The translations under genes were made by a program, and so were the position numbers. Shown here piece after piece: positions 1-9,074 of a stretch of DNA of 64,000 nt. Position 1 is the first letter of the stretch, and each line of letters opens with the position of its first letter. The stretch covers positions 69,501 through 133,500 of the forward strand of contig NZ_LMND01000012.1 in the NCBI RefSeq assembly GCF_001423265.1. The letters are read 5' to 3'. The notes under the pieces are model-generated. The model was not told where the DNA came from, ran no database searches, and worked only from the letters and a program-made list of their open reading frames with translations. Source of the stretch: Methylobacterium sp. Leaf108 (lineage in GTDB: Bacteria > Pseudomonadota > Alphaproteobacteria > Rhizobiales > Beijerinckiaceae).

Positions 1-43
1 GCAGCCGGCGCCCGGACGGCAACGCGCGGCCTCGATCCGTCAC
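1..43 (-). CDS. Possible first codons of a further minus-strand gene, cut by the window edge
   Basis: A GTG at 43-41 overlaps the TGA stop of the polysaccharide deacetylase gene (42-40) in a GTGA arrangement, and the frame stays open to the window edge for 14 codons (V T D R G R A L P S...). Such overlaps are common in this operon. In related genomes an RNA pyrophosphohydrolase (RppH, Nudix) often follows here, but that is recall of gene order. The visible residues do not identify the protein. Confidence 0.3.
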   Translation of the reverse strand, partial: MTDRGRALPSGRRL

Positions 44-1245
44 GGGGCCGCGCTGGTGAGGCGGGCGCCGGCCGCCGGGCCTCGCAGTGCCGCGCTCACC
101 GGAACGAGGCGCACGCCGCGTGCTTCGAGATCGCGCGACCAGCGGGCGATACGCTCGATCGTCATCGGCATGCCCCCGGCCGAGGCCAGGACGAACCCCT
201 TGGCCTTGGCCTCGGTCTCGAGCCGGGCGAGTTCGCGGTCGATCGCCTCCGGACGCGGCACCGCATCGACCACGATCTCGGCACGCGCCACCGGCGTCTT
301 GGTCTTGGCCGCCACCGTCAGGGCCTGGCTGCGCGGGGAGGCGCCGTCGTCGAGGAAGCCCAGACCGCGCTGGCCGAGGTCGCGCATCACCGGCTCGAGG
401 GCGGCGGCATCCGCGGTGAACTTGGCGCCCATGAAGTTGACGACGCCGATGAAGCCGCTGAACCGGCTCATCGCCCAGGCGAGGCGATCCAGCGTCTCGG
501 CGGGCCGCGAGGTGGTCAGCAGCGTCTGCGGGCCGGGATCGCTGTCGGGATAGTCGAACGGCTCCATCGGCGCGTGCAGAAGCACTTCGTGCCCGGCCTC
601 CCGCGCCCTCGCGACGGAACGTTCGAGCTCGGTGCCGTAGGGCGAATAGGCGAGGCTGACGGCAGCGGGCAGCTTGGCGACGGCGCTGGCCGTGGCCGCC
701 TGGCCGACGCCGAGGCCGGTGACGACGAGGGCGATGCGCGGGCCGCCGGTGACGCCGGCGAGGGGCCGGGCGTAGACGTCGAGGGAACGGCGACGGCCCT
801 CCCCGATCTTGGGCACCGATCCGTGGCGGCTGCGCTCCACCAGCCGCGGATCGGGCGCGGCGGCGAGCGTCACGCCCGCCTCGTTCGGAACGCGGATGAT
901 GACCGCATCGGTGGGAGCGGCGGTGCCGAGGGGACGCACGACGTTGACGCCCGAGGCGCCTTCGACGTCGCTGGCGGAACTGGGACCGGAGGCGACCCGC
1001 TCGGGGGGCGGCGCCGGAACCGTGGCCGCTTCGGGCTCGCGCAGGCTGATGACGGCGTGCGCCCGTGGCTCGCCGCCCTGGGGATCGCCTGTGACGGCCA
1101 GAACGCTGCCGCCGATCACGACCGCGGCCGCGAGCGCCCCGAACGCCGTCGCGCGGGAGGGGCGCTGCCGCAGCAACGCGCGCAACCGCTCGGCCTTCGA
1201 CACGGGCTGTCCGAGGGGACGGGTCAGGATGTCGTCGGAGGCCAC
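40..1245 (-). CDS. Divergent polysaccharide deacetylase family protein
   Basis: A 401-residue protein with a short cytoplasmic N-terminus, one membrane segment at about residues 34-52, a Pro/Ala-rich linker, and a C-terminal domain starting at about 165 that resembles the divergent polysaccharide deacetylase family (YibQ type, NodB-like fold). It is probably anchored in the inner membrane and acts in the periplasm on a cell-envelope polysaccharide; the substrate is unknown. The start is GTG, with a GAGGAAG ribosome-binding sequence just upstream on the minus strand. It lies downstream of ctpA in the same direction, an arrangement common in alphaproteobacteria, which suggests a cell-wall role together with the EnvC-like protein and CtpA. 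Family assignment is good; the function is inferred. Confidence 0.85.
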   Translation of the reverse strand: MASDDILTRPLGQPVSKAERLRALLRQRPSRATAFGALAAAVVIGGSVLAVTGDPQGGEPRAHAVISLREPEAATVPAPPPERVASGPSSASDVEGASGVNVVRPLGTAAPTDAVIIRVPNEAGVTLAAAPDPRLVERSRHGSVPKIGEGRRRSLDVYARPLAGVTGGPRIALVVTGLGVGQAATASAVAKLPAAVSLAYSPYGTELERSVARAREAGHEVLLHAPMEPFDYPDSDPGPQTLLTTSRPAETLDRLAWAMSRFSGFIGVVNFMGAKFTADAAALEPVMRDLGQRGLGFLDDGASPRSQALTVAAKTKTPVARAEIVVDAVPRPEAIDRELARLETEAKAKGFVLASAGGMPMTIERIARWSRDLEARGVRLVPVSAALRGPAAGARLTSAAP

Positions 1246-1393
1246 GCCTGCCTGCTTCCTCGGCCGTGGAGCGCACGCCGGCCGTCATCCCCGTCCATCA
1301 ACGAACGAGGCGGCCTCCAGCGTCGGTCCGCACCGACATTGGAGGCCGCCATGGTTAACGTCCGGCTAAGACCCGCGAGGGCGGCCCTCGGGG

Positions 1394-2716
1394 CTAGTTG
1401 GGAACGGCTGCCTTCGGGGTGTTGGCGGCGCCCTTCTGGACACCGCGCAGGAGGTCGGTGGCCGCGATCAGCTGCTTGTCCTTGGCCGGATCCGGCGGGA
1501 CATAGGCCGAGGAACCGCCGCGCTCCTCGGTGTCCTTCTGCTTCAGGTGGCCCTTGAGGCCGGCCTCGCCCTTGGTCTCGTCCTTGCCCTTCAGCTCGTC
1601 GGGGATCTCCTGCGTGACCTCGACGTCCGGCTCGATGCCCTTGGCCTGGATCGAGCGGCCCGACGGCGTGTAGTAGCGCGCCGTGGTCAGGCGCAGAGCG
1701 CCGCTGCCGCCGAGCGGGATGATCGACTGCACCGAGCCCTTGCCGAACGAGCGGGTGCCGAGCACCGTCGCGCGCTTGTGGTCCTGCAGGGCGCCGGCGA
1801 CGATCTCGGACGCCGATGCCGAGCCGCCGTTGACGAGGACGACCACCGGCCGGCCCTTGGTGTAGTCGCCGCCCTTGGCCGAGAAGCGCTGGGTCTCGTC
1901 GGCGTTGCGGCCGCGGGTGGAGACGATCTCGCCGCGGTCGAGGAAGGCGTCGGAGACCAGCACCGCCTGGTCGAGGAGGCCGCCGGGGTTGTTGCGCAGG
2001 TCGAGCACGTAGCCCTTGAGCTTCTCCGGACCGATCTCGGCGGTGACCTTGTCGATCGCCGTGCGAAGGCCGTCGAAGGTCTGCTCGTTGAACTGGGTCA
2101 GGCGGATGTAGCCGACGTCGCCGCCCTCGATCCGCGACCGCACCGGCTTGATCTTGATGACGTCGCGGTTGAGCGTGACCAGCAGGGGCTCCTTGGCCTC
2201 CTTGCGGCTGATCTTCAACTTGACCGGGGAATTGACCGGGCCGCGCATCTTGTCGACCGCCTGGTTCAGGGTGAGCCCCTGGACCTGATCGTCGTCGATC
2301 TGGGTGATGATGTCGTTGGTGAGGATGCCGGCCTTGGAGGCGGGGGTGTCGTCGATCGGTGTCACGACCTTGATGAGGCCGTCCTCCATCGTGACCTCGA
2401 TGCCGAGGCCGCCGAACTCGCCGCGCGTCTGCACCTGCATGTCGCGGAAGCTCTTGGAATCCATGTAGCTCGAATGCGGGTCGAGGGAGGTCAGCATGCC
2501 GTTGACGGCCGCCTCGATCAGCTTGGCCTCGTCGGGCTTCTCGACGTAGTCGGTGCGGACCTTCTCGAACACGTCGCCGAACAGGCTGAGCTGGCGATAG
2601 GTCTCCGCGGAGGCCGCCACCGCGCTGGTTCCGGAGAGCAGGTGCGTCTGGGTCGCGACGATGGATGTACCGGCGCCCAGGAACGCGCCGACCAGAACCA
2701 GGGAAATCTTGCGCAT
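1394..2716 (-). CDS. ctpA: S41 family C-terminal processing peptidase
   Basis: A 440-residue carboxyl-terminal processing protease that cleaves periplasmic proteins from their C-termini. A hydrophobic export signal or anchor lies at residues 6-22, a PDZ domain at about 90-170, and the S41 protease domain after it. The Ser/Lys dyad is visible as Ser301 in GSASASEI and Lys326 in FGKGS, 25 residues apart as in known tail-specific proteases. The ATG at 2716-2714 shares one base with the TAA of the upstream EnvC-like gene, so the two are translationally coupled. An upstream in-frame start would add 13 residues before the export signal and is less likely. Coupling with an EnvC-like activator suggests a shared role in controlling peptidoglycan hydrolysis. 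Confidence 0.93.
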   Translation of the reverse strand: MRKISLVLVGAFLGAGTSIVATQTHLLSGTSAVAASAETYRQLSLFGDVFEKVRTDYVEKPDEAKLIEAAVNGMLTSLDPHSSYMDSKSFRDMQVQTRGEFGGLGIEVTMEDGLIKVVTPIDDTPASKAGILTNDIITQIDDDQVQGLTLNQAVDKMRGPVNSPVKLKISRKEAKEPLLVTLNRDVIKIKPVRSRIEGGDVGYIRLTQFNEQTFDGLRTAIDKVTAEIGPEKLKGYVLDLRNNPGGLLDQAVLVSDAFLDRGEIVSTRGRNADETQRFSAKGGDYTKGRPVVVLVNGGSASASEIVAGALQDHKRATVLGTRSFGKGSVQSIIPLGGSGALRLTTARYYTPSGRSIQAKGIEPDVEVTQEIPDELKGKDETKGEAGLKGHLKQKDTEERGGSSAYVPPDPAKDKQLIAATDLLRGVQKGAANTPKAAVPN

Positions 2717-4092
2717 TATCCGCGAACCTTCTCGCTGGGGCTTTTGGCCCACCAAGGCTCCGGATCGATGGAGCCCCCGTCCTTCTTGAACTCGACGTAG
2801 AGCGTCGGATCGTTACGCTCGCCGCCCGGCGATTGGGGACCGGGGCCGCCTTCCCCCATCACCGCCACAGGCTCCCCGGCCAGCACGAACTGCCCGACGT
2901 CGACGTTGATCTGATCCATGCCCGCCAACACGAGATAGTAGCCATCGCCGGCGTTGATGATCAAGAGTCGCCCGTATGAGCGAAATTGTCCGGCGAAGGA
3001 GACCCAACCGTCGGCGGGCGAGGACACCACCGCCTTGGGACGGGTCGCCAGGGAGATGCCGCGGGTGCTGCCGCCGGTGCCGTCGGGCTGGTTGAAGGTC
3101 CGCACCAGGGTCCCGCTGACCGGGCGTGGCAGGTCGCCGCGGGCGTCCGCGAACCGGATTTTCGGCGAGAGACGTGCGGGATCGCGCAGGCCGGCTGCGG
3201 CAAAACGCTCCTGGGTGGCGCGGGCTTCGCGCGTCTCGGCGGCGCGGGCCTCCTCCGCCGCCTTGCGGGCGGAGGCGACCTCGGACTCCATGCGGTCGAG
3301 CAGATCCTTGAAGCTGCGCGCCTGGACCGCCAGCGCGGCGATGCGCGTCCGCTCGGCGGCGAGCCCGCCCTCGACCTCGGCGAGGCGGGCGCGCCGGGCG
3401 GTCACGAGGGCGTTGAGGCGCTGCTGCTCCTTCGCCCAGCCGGCGAGGTCGTTGGTCAGGGCCTCGCGGTCCGAGGCGATCTGCCCGCGCAGGCGGACCA
3501 TCTCGCCGAGGTCCGCGGCCAGGGTCTCGGCCTCGCCGCGCAGTTCGGGCACGATGGCGCCGAGCAGCATCGATGTGCGGATGACCACGAGGACGTCCTC
3601 GGGCTGCACCAGGACGGCGGGAGGCGGGCGGCGGCCCATGCGCTGCAGGGCGGCGAGGATCTCGGCGATGACGCCGCGGCGGGCCTCCAGGGAGCGCCGG
3701 ATCGCCTCCTCGCTGGCGCCGAGCGTCTTGAGGCGCTCTTCGAGGCGCGTCATCCGGTCTTCGGTGGCCTGGGACTGCCGGGCGGCGTCGAGGAGGGCGG
3801 CGTTCAGCTTGGCGCGATCCCCGCCGATCGCCGCGACCTCCGCTTCGAGCTGCGCCCTGGCGGTGTTGGAGGCGGCCAGGGCCTCCTCGACGCGCTTGAG
3901 GTTCTCGGCCCGGCGCGCCTTCTCGTCGAGGCTGCGCTGGATCGCCTCGACGGCCTCGGGCGGTTTCTCGGGCGGTTTTTCGGGCGACGGTCCCTGCGCG
4001 ACGGCCGGGGCCGTGAGAAGGCACAACAGGCCGGCGATCCCACTGCGCGCGCCGTCCCGACCGATCCAGTTTCGACGCCGCGTGCCGATCAT
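2716..4092 (-). CDS. EnvC-like murein hydrolase activator (degenerate M23/LytM domain)
   Basis: A 458-residue protein with a signal-like segment (about residues 13-30), a Pro/Glu/Lys repeat (PEKPPEKPPE), a long coiled coil rich in Glu, Arg and Ala (about 40-300), and a C-terminal LytM fold. The usual M23 zinc ligands are missing: the G-H-x-x-x-D site reads TRGISLA, the HG(x)nYAHL region reads NAGDGYYLVLAGM, and the HLHFE site reads TLYVEF. This is the pattern of EnvC, which activates amidases at the division septum rather than cutting peptidoglycan itself. The ATG at 4092-4090 overlaps the rlmH stop (ATGA). The periplasmic location and amidase-activating role are inferred from the family. Confidence 0.85.
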   Translation of the reverse strand: MIGTRRRNWIGRDGARSGIAGLLCLLTAPAVAQGPSPEKPPEKPPEAVEAIQRSLDEKARRAENLKRVEEALAASNTARAQLEAEVAAIGGDRAKLNAALLDAARQSQATEDRMTRLEERLKTLGASEEAIRRSLEARRGVIAEILAALQRMGRRPPPAVLVQPEDVLVVIRTSMLLGAIVPELRGEAETLAADLGEMVRLRGQIASDREALTNDLAGWAKEQQRLNALVTARRARLAEVEGGLAAERTRIAALAVQARSFKDLLDRMESEVASARKAAEEARAAETREARATQERFAAAGLRDPARLSPKIRFADARGDLPRPVSGTLVRTFNQPDGTGGSTRGISLATRPKAVVSSPADGWVSFAGQFRSYGRLLIINAGDGYYLVLAGMDQINVDVGQFVLAGEPVAVMGEGGPGPQSPGGERNDPTLYVEFKKDGGSIDPEPWWAKSPSEKVRG

Positions 4093-4589
4093 GATTCGTC
4101 GGGGTTGCCGCGGTGATAGGGGTGGCCGGAGAGGATGGTCAGCGTGCGGTAGACTTGCTCCAGGACGAGCACCCGCACAAGCCCGTGCGGCAGCGTGGCG
4201 GCCCCGAACGAGAGGGTCAGGTCGGCGCGGCGGCGCACCTCGGGGTCGAGGCCGTCGGCCCCGCCGATCGCGATGACCAGGACGGGACGCTGCCCGTCGC
4301 GCCAGTCGGCGATGCGCCCGGCGAGGGTGGGGCTCGGCAGATCGCTGCGTCCGCGCTCGTCGTAGGCGAGAAGCACGCCGGCCGCGGGGCATTGCGCGAG
4401 GATCGCCGTGCCTTCCTCGGCACAACGGTCGGGCGCCCGCCGTGCCCTGCTCTCCGCGATCTCGACCACGTCGCAGGCGGAAAAGCCGAGCCCGCGCGCG
4501 ATCGGGATCGCACGATCGCGGTAGCGTGCGGCAAGGTCGCGCTCCAGTCCGGCCTTGAGGCGTCCGACAGCGACCACGAGGAGGCGCAA
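4089..4589 (-). CDS. rlmH: 23S rRNA pseudouridine-1915 N3-methyltransferase
   Basis: A 166-residue SPOUT methyltransferase that methylates pseudouridine 1915 in helix 69 of 23S rRNA. The length matches RlmH, and the C-terminal knot region contains the family motifs IGGADGLDP and LVLEQVYRTLTI. The start codon is TTG (4589-4587), preceded by GGGAGA at a five-base spacing. The ribosome-binding segment is part of a perfect 18-bp tandem duplication (4588-4623). The gene sits between rsfS and the envC-like gene, the usual alphaproteobacterial order nadD-rsfS-rlmH-envC-ctpA. Its stop overlaps the next start. Confidence 0.95.
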   Translation of the reverse strand: MRLLVVAVGRLKAGLERDLAARYRDRAIPIARGLGFSACDVVEIAESRARRAPDRCAEEGTAILAQCPAAGVLLAYDERGRSDLPSPTLAGRIADWRDGQRPVLVIAIGGADGLDPEVRRRADLTLSFGAATLPHGLVRVLVLEQVYRTLTILSGHPYHRGNPDES

Positions 4590-4623
4590 GGCAGTCTCCC
4601 GGTGTAAGGCAGTCTCCCGGTGT
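4588..4623. repeat. 18-bp perfect tandem duplication covering the rlmH ribosome-binding site
   Basis: Two adjacent identical copies of aaggcagtctcccggtgt (plus strand) at 4588-4605 and 4606-4623. Read on the minus strand each copy contains GGGAGACTGCCTT. The copy nearer the gene supplies the ribosome-binding site and the first two bases of the TTG start of rlmH. In the outer copy the equivalent codon is TTA and cannot start translation. Confidence 0.9.
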
Positions 4624-4646
4624 GCAGGCGCGGGGACGGTGCGCTC

Positions 4647-5084
4647 TTAGCCTGCCAGCAGGCCCAGGGGGCGGTCGACGCCCCACATCTTCTCGAGGTT
4701 GTAGAAGCCCCGCACCTCGGGCCGGAAGATGTGGACGATGATGTCGCCGGCATCGATCAGCACCCAGTCGCAGGCGGGCAGTCCCTCGACGCGGGCACCA
4801 CCGAAGCCCTTCGACTTCATGTCCTGAAGGATGCGATCGGCGATGGCACCGACATGACGCTGCGAGCGCCCGGAGGTGATGATCATCGCATCGGCCAGCG
4901 AGGTCTTGCCGGCGAGGTCGATCTCGATCGTATCTTCGGCCTTCATGTCCTCGATACAATCGAGGGCGAGCGCGCGCAGATCGCCGATCTTCCGGTCGGT
5001 GGCGGCGTCGGAACCCGGGGTTCCTTCTTGGGTCGGGTCGGACAGAGTCTCGGTTCCTCGAAATGATGGTGGCGTCGCACTCAT
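4647..5084 (-). CDS. rsfS: Ribosome silencing factor
   Basis: A 145-residue RsfS/YbeB/Iojap family protein. Family members bind ribosomal protein uL14 and block subunit joining during starvation. The conserved core is clear: DLAGKTSLADAMIITSGRS and GDIIVHIFRPEVRGFYNLE near the C-terminus, followed by LEKMW. An N-terminal stretch of about 35 residues precedes the domain. The ATG at 5084 lies two bases after the nadD stop (5087-5089), so the genes are probably co-translated. The nadD-rsfS-rlmH order is conserved widely and supports the assignment. Confidence 0.95.
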   Translation of the reverse strand: MSATPPSFRGTETLSDPTQEGTPGSDAATDRKIGDLRALALDCIEDMKAEDTIEIDLAGKTSLADAMIITSGRSQRHVGAIADRILQDMKSKGFGGARVEGLPACDWVLIDAGDIIVHIFRPEVRGFYNLEKMWGVDRPLGLLAG

Positions 5085-5086
5085 CT

Positions 5087-5770
5087 TTAGCCTGTTTGCG
5101 GGAGATTGATATCATCCCGCCGCATTTTCAATCCTTCGTCCTGCATCTCCGCCTGCCGACGGATCAGCGTCGACGACAGCGTCGAGCGCGGCCCGTGCAG
5201 GAACACCCAGGCCGGTGGCGTCCGCGCGGCGAGGGTCGAGGCATCCCGCTCGGGCAGGCGCCAGCGGTCGAGCACCTGCGCGGCCCGCCCGCTGGGCGCC
5301 GACAGCGTGAAGCCGGGCCGGTCGATCACCGCGATCGGCATCAGGGCGGCGATCTCGGCGAATCCCTGCCAGCGGTGGAAGTTCGCGAGACTGTCGGCCC
5401 CCATGATCCACACGAAGCGGACCTGGGGCAGGCGCGCAACCAGGTGGCGCAGGCTCTGGCGGGTGTAGCGGGCGCCGATCCGGCTCTCGAAATCCGTCAC
5501 CGCGATCCGCGGATGGGCGGCGATGCGGGCCGCGGCCGCGACCCTGGCGGCGGCCGGCGCGAGACGACCGCGGTCCTTGAGCGGGTTGCCCGGGCTCACC
5601 ATCCACCAGACCCGGTCGAGGGCGAGGCGACGCAGCGCGACGAGGCTCACGTGGCGGTGGCCGGAATGGGCCGGATCGAACGATCCGCCGTAGAGGCCGA
5701 TCCGCATGCCGGGAAAGGCCGGCGGGAGCGGTGCCGGCAGGACGAAGTCAAGCCGGCGCGGAAAGGGCAT
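5087..5770 (-). CDS. nadD: Nicotinate-nucleotide adenylyltransferase
   Basis: Transfers AMP from ATP to nicotinate mononucleotide to make deamido-NAD in NAD synthesis. The nucleotidyltransferase motif GGSFDPAHSGH is present near the N-terminus, and the second motif SSTLIRR near the C-terminus. The ATG at 5770 gives 227 residues, with an extension of about 20 residues (PFPRRLDFVLP...) before the catalytic fold that is typical of Hyphomicrobiales NadD. A GTG at 5794 would add eight residues. Neither start has a clear ribosome-binding site, so the exact N-terminus is uncertain. The gene leads directly into rsfS. Confidence 0.93.
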   Translation of the reverse strand: MPFPRRLDFVLPAPLPPAFPGMRIGLYGGSFDPAHSGHRHVSLVALRRLALDRVWWMVSPGNPLKDRGRLAPAAARVAAAARIAAHPRIAVTDFESRIGARYTRQSLRHLVARLPQVRFVWIMGADSLANFHRWQGFAEIAALMPIAVIDRPGFTLSAPSGRAAQVLDRWRLPERDASTLAARTPPAWVFLHGPRSTLSSTLIRRQAEMQDEGLKMRRDDINLPQTG

Positions 5771-5812
5771 CGACCCGGGCCCAGGAGCTGACACGCGACG
5801 GACGCGCGCGCG

Positions 5813-7114
5813 TCACGGGCGGGTCTGCCCGCTCCCGTGGACGCGGTACTTGAAGGTGGTGAGCTGCTCGACGCCGACCGGGCCGCGGGCGTGCATCCGG
5901 CCGGTGGCGATGCCGATCTCGGCCCCGAAGCCGAACTCGCCGCCGTCGGCGAACTGGGTCGAGGCGTTGTGGACGACGATGGCCGAATCGACCTCGGCCA
6001 GGAACCGCGTCGCCTCGCCGCCGTCCTCGGTGACGATGGCGTCGGTATGGTGCGATCCGTAGGTCTCGATGTGGTCGATGGCGGCGCCGAGCCCGTCGAC
6101 CACGCGCACCGCGATGACGGCGTCGAGGTATTCGGTGCGCCAATCGGCCTGCGTCGCCGCGCTCACCCGCGCATCGACGGCCTGCACCGCCTCGTCGCCG
6201 CGCACGGCGCATCCGGCGTCGATCAGCGCCTCCACGAGGGGGCGCAGATGGGTGCCGGCGCAGGCCCGGTCCACCAGCAGCGTCTCGGCGGCGCCGCAGA
6301 TGCCGGTGCGGCGCATCTTGCTGTTGAGGACGATGGTGCGGGCCATGTCGAGATCGGCCTCAGCCGCGACGTAGACGTGGCAGATGCCGTCGAGATGCGC
6401 GAACACCGGCACCCGTGCCTCGGCGTGGACCCGCTCGACGAGCCCGCGTCCGCCGCGGGGCACCAGGACGTCGATGCAACCGTCGAGCCCCGAAAGCATC
6501 GCGCCCACCGCCGCGCGGTCGCGGGTGGGCACGATCTGCACGGCGTCGGCGGGAAGGCCGGCGGCCTCCAGGCCCGCGCGCATGACGGTGGCGATGGCCA
6601 GCGACGTGCGGTGGCTGTCCGAGCCGGCGCGCAGGATCGCCGCGTTCCCGGCCTTGAGGCAGAGGGCGCCGGCGTCCGCGGTGACGTTGGGCCGGCTCTC
6701 GAAGATCACGCCGATGACCCCGAGCGGCACGGCGATGCGCTCGATCAGGAGTCCGTTGGGCCGTTCGAAGGCGGCGACCTGGCGACCGACCGGATCGGGC
6801 AGCGCGCCGATCTTCTCGACGGCCTCGGCGATGCCGGCGAGGCGCACGGGATCGAGGGTCAGGCGATCGATCAGCGCATGAGTCTGGCCGGCGGCCCTGG
6901 CGGCGGCGACGTCGTGGGCGTTCTCGGCGAGGATCGTGTCGCCGGCCGCGCGCAGGTGTTCGGCCACGAGCCGCAGGGCGACGTCCTTGGTCTGGGCGGA
7001 GGCCAGCGCCATCAGGCGGGCGGCGGCGCGGGCGCGCCGGCCGATGCCGTGCATCGCGTCGGTGAGGTCGGTCGCGACGGAAGGGTCGGATCTCAGATTC
7101 GCAATGGGCACCAT
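5813..7114 (-). CDS. proA: Glutamate-5-semialdehyde dehydrogenase (gamma-glutamyl phosphate reductase)
   Basis: A 433-residue enzyme that reduces gamma-glutamyl phosphate with NADPH to glutamate semialdehyde, the second step of proline synthesis. It has the aldehyde dehydrogenase fold. Visible family motifs include [23 protein letters not shown], given here only as positions of about 132-154, and the catalytic cysteine in [12 protein letters not shown]. The length is normal. It lies 88 bases downstream of proB in the same direction and makes the classical proBA pair. The intervening stretch shows no obvious terminator. Confidence 0.95.
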   Translation of the reverse strand: MVPIANLRSDPSVATDLTDAMHGIGRRARAAARLMALASAQTKDVALRLVAEHLRAAGDTILAENAHDVAAARAAGQTHALIDRLTLDPVRLAGIAEAVEKIGALPDPVGRQVAAFERPNGLLIERIAVPLGVIGVIFESRPNVTADAGALCLKAGNAAILRAGSDSHRTSLAIATVMRAGLEAAGLPADAVQIVPTRDRAAVGAMLSGLDGCIDVLVPRGGRGLVERVHAEARVPVFAHLDGICHVYVAAEADLDMARTIVLNSKMRRTGICGAAETLLVDRACAGTHLRPLVEALIDAGCAVRGDEAVQAVDARVSAATQADWRTEYLDAVIAVRVVDGLGAAIDHIETYGSHHTDAIVTEDGGEATRFLAEVDSAIVVHNASTQFADGGEFGFGAEIGIATGRMHARGPVGVEQLTTFKYRVHGSGQTRP

Positions 7115-7202
7115 CGTATTCCTGGCAGCGTCCCCCGCGACGGGTCCCGCGCTGCCGGCCCGTCATGCCACCCGGTATGGGGCAAAACAAGCACGGCGTG
7201 CT

Positions 7203-8324
7203 TCACTCGCCCACCATCGCCATGTCGTCGCGATGCACCATTTCCGCCCGCCCGGGATGGGTGAGGAGGTCGGCGATCTCGCGGCTGGGACGGCCGATGA
7301 TACGGGCGGCCTGGGCGCTGTCGTAGGCGACGAGCCCACGCCCGAGGGTGCGGCCGGACACGTCGCGGATGATGACCGCGTCGCCGCGCCCGAAGCTGCC
7401 CTCGATCCTCGTGACGCCCACCGGCAGCAGGCTGGCCCCGCCCTGCAGCGCCCGGGCGGCGCCGTCGTCGATGACGAGGATGCCGCGCGGTTCGAGGGAG
7501 CCGGCGATCCAGGTCTTGCGGGCGGCCACCGGGTTGGAGCCCGACAGGAACCACGTGCAGCGCCCGCCCTGGAGGATGCTGCGCAGGGGATTCTTCTCGC
7601 GTCCGTCGGCGATGACCAAGTGGGTGCCTCCACCCGTGGCGATCTTGGCCGCCTCGACCTTGGTGCGCATGCCGCCCCGCGACAGTTCCGAGGCCGGGCC
7701 GCCGGCCATCGCCTCGATGGCCGGCGTGATGCGCTCGATGAGCGGCAGGTGGCGGGCATCGGGATCGCTCGCCGGAGGGGCGGTGTAGAGGCCGTCGATG
7801 TCCGAGAACAGCACCAGCACGTCGGCGCCGATCATGGTGGCGACCCGGGCGGCGAGCCGGTCGTTGTCGCCGTAGCGGATCTCGCTGGTGGCCACCGTGT
7901 CGTTCTCGTTGACGACGGGCACGGCACGCACTTCGAGGAGCTTGAGCACCGTGGCGCGGGCGTTGAGGTAGCGCCGGCGCTCCTCGGTGTCCTGCGGCGT
8001 CACCAGGATCTGGCCCGCGACGATGCCGTGGTGCCCGAGCGCTTCGGACCAGTAGCGCGCCAGGGCGATCTGGCCGACGGCCGCCGCCGCCTGGCTCTCC
8101 TCGAGGCGCAGGACGCCCGGCGCATAGCCCAGCACCGTCCGGCCGAGTGCGATGGAGCCCGACGAGACCACGAGGACGTCGACGCCCCGCGCATGCAGGT
8201 CGGCCACGTCCTCGGCCAGCGCCGCCAGCCAGGCGTGGCGCAGCCGCCCGCGACCGCGATCGACGAGAAGCGCCGACCCGACCTTGATGACGACGCGGCG
8301 GAAATCCTGGAGGGAAGGAGTCAT
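7203..8324 (-). CDS. proB: Glutamate 5-kinase
   Basis: A 373-residue kinase that phosphorylates glutamate in the first committed step of proline synthesis. An amino-acid kinase domain (about 1-260) begins with [14 protein letters not shown] and contains the family motif [20 protein letters not shown] (about 140-159). A C-terminal PUA domain (about 280-360) is also present, as in most bacterial ProB. The ATG at 8324-8322 overlaps the TGA of vapC (8323-8321), so its translation can depend on the toxin cistron. obgE-proB-proA is the usual order in related genomes; here vapBC lies between obgE and proB. Confidence 0.95.
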   Translation of the reverse strand: MTPSLQDFRRVVIKVGSALLVDRGRGRLRHAWLAALAEDVADLHARGVDVLVVSSGSIALGRTVLGYAPGVLRLEESQAAAAVGQIALARYWSEALGHHGIVAGQILVTPQDTEERRRYLNARATVLKLLEVRAVPVVNENDTVATSEIRYGDNDRLAARVATMIGADVLVLFSDIDGLYTAPPASDPDARHLPLIERITPAIEAMAGGPASELSRGGMRTKVEAAKIATGGGTHLVIADGREKNPLRSILQGGRCTWFLSGSNPVAARKTWIAGSLEPRGILVIDDGAARALQGGASLLPVGVTRIEGSFGRGDAVIIRDVSGRTLGRGLVAYDSAQAARIIGRPSREIADLLTHPGRAEMVHRDDMAMVGE

Positions 8325-8725
8325 GGGGCAGGTCGGTACGCGGGCTCGATGTCCGTGTGCACGAAGTCGTTGCCCTTGAACAGCAAGGGTAGCCCATGGA
8401 CCCTGGCGACGGCGTAGGTGAGGCAGTCGCCGAGGTTGAGCCTAGCCGGGTGACCGCGGCCCTTGCCAAAGCGAATGAAGGCCTCCGATGCGCTTTCGAA
8501 CATGGTGGCGTCGAAGGCGACGATCGTGATGCTTCTGCGTGAGACGAACCGATGAAGCATGCTTTCGGCATGGCCTGGAGCATGGCTTTCGAGAACCATG
8601 CGGGTTTCGACCAGCGTCGGCGCCCCGACGATGGCTCTCCGGATAGCCAATAATCTCAGGAAGGCATCTGCTTCGGGCTCAGCGGCCAGGATTGCGAACA
8701 TCGCCGACGTATCGAGAGCAAGCAC
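8321..8725 (-). CDS. vapC: VapC-type PIN-domain toxin
   Basis: A predicted 134-residue PIN-domain ribonuclease toxin. Acidic metal-binding residues typical of the family are visible: LALDTSAMF at the N-terminus, LVETRMVLE near residue 40, and [11 protein letters not shown] near residue 100. The chosen start is GTG at 8725-8723, 10 bases after the vapB stop, because PIN toxins begin directly with the first aspartate motif. A longer frame reaching 8788 would overlap vapB and place about 20 odd residues before the fold. No strong ribosome-binding site is seen, which fits translation coupled to vapB. Its stop overlaps the proB start. The RNA target is unknown. Confidence 0.85.
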   Translation of the reverse strand: MLALDTSAMFAILAAEPEADAFLRLLAIRRAIVGAPTLVETRMVLESHAPGHAESMLHRFVSRRSITIVAFDATMFESASEAFIRFGKGRGHPARLNLGDCLTYAVARVHGLPLLFKGNDFVHTDIEPAYRPAP

Positions 8726-8735
8726 GTCGGGACGC

Positions 8736-9050
8736 TCAGATCGGGAGGCCGCTCTCGTCGTAGAACGAGCTATGATCGGACGTGGCACCCGGCGCGATGT
8801 GTCTGGATGTCTCCCGCACTAAAGCGCGCAGGGCTTCGTAATCATCACGTTGTTCCGGGGTCATTTCCTCAACCGTCGGGATGCGAAAAGGGCCACGTGC
8901 GTGGTCTGGTGCCGAAGGCTGCGACCTCTCGTCGAGGGACGCTCGCAGCGAGGCGACGACGGCCTCGCCGAGGCTCGTACCGCGGCGGTCGGCGAGTTCC
9001 TGAGCGAGAGCATAAGCCTCGTCGCCCTCGACGATCAGCGTCTCCGTCAT
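8736..9050 (-). CDS. vapB: VapB-type antitoxin (Rv0623/PSK-operon family)
   Basis: A 104-residue antitoxin. The N-terminal segment (ALAQELADRRGTSLGEAV) matches the ribbon-helix-helix-like Rv0623 type of VapB that binds operator DNA. The C-terminal part with Pro and Glu (TVEEMTPEQRDDYEALRAL) would wrap the toxin. The ATG at 9050 has GAGAGGAG just upstream. The gene starts 25 bases from a pair of perfect direct repeats (9075-9104) that could be its operator. It precedes vapC in the same direction, as is standard for this toxin-antitoxin type. Confidence 0.85.
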   Translation of the reverse strand: MTETLIVEGDEAYALAQELADRRGTSLGEAVVASLRASLDERSQPSAPDHARGPFRIPTVEEMTPEQRDDYEALRALVRETSRHIAPGATSDHSSFYDESGLPI

Positions 9051-9074
9051 CGCCGTCTCCTCTCAGCCATCTTG

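Noticed and set aside
1370-1393. Palindrome cgagggc-g-gccctcg after ctpA as a terminator
   Set aside because: The loop would be only one base unless the stem frays, and no T-run follows; too weak to call.
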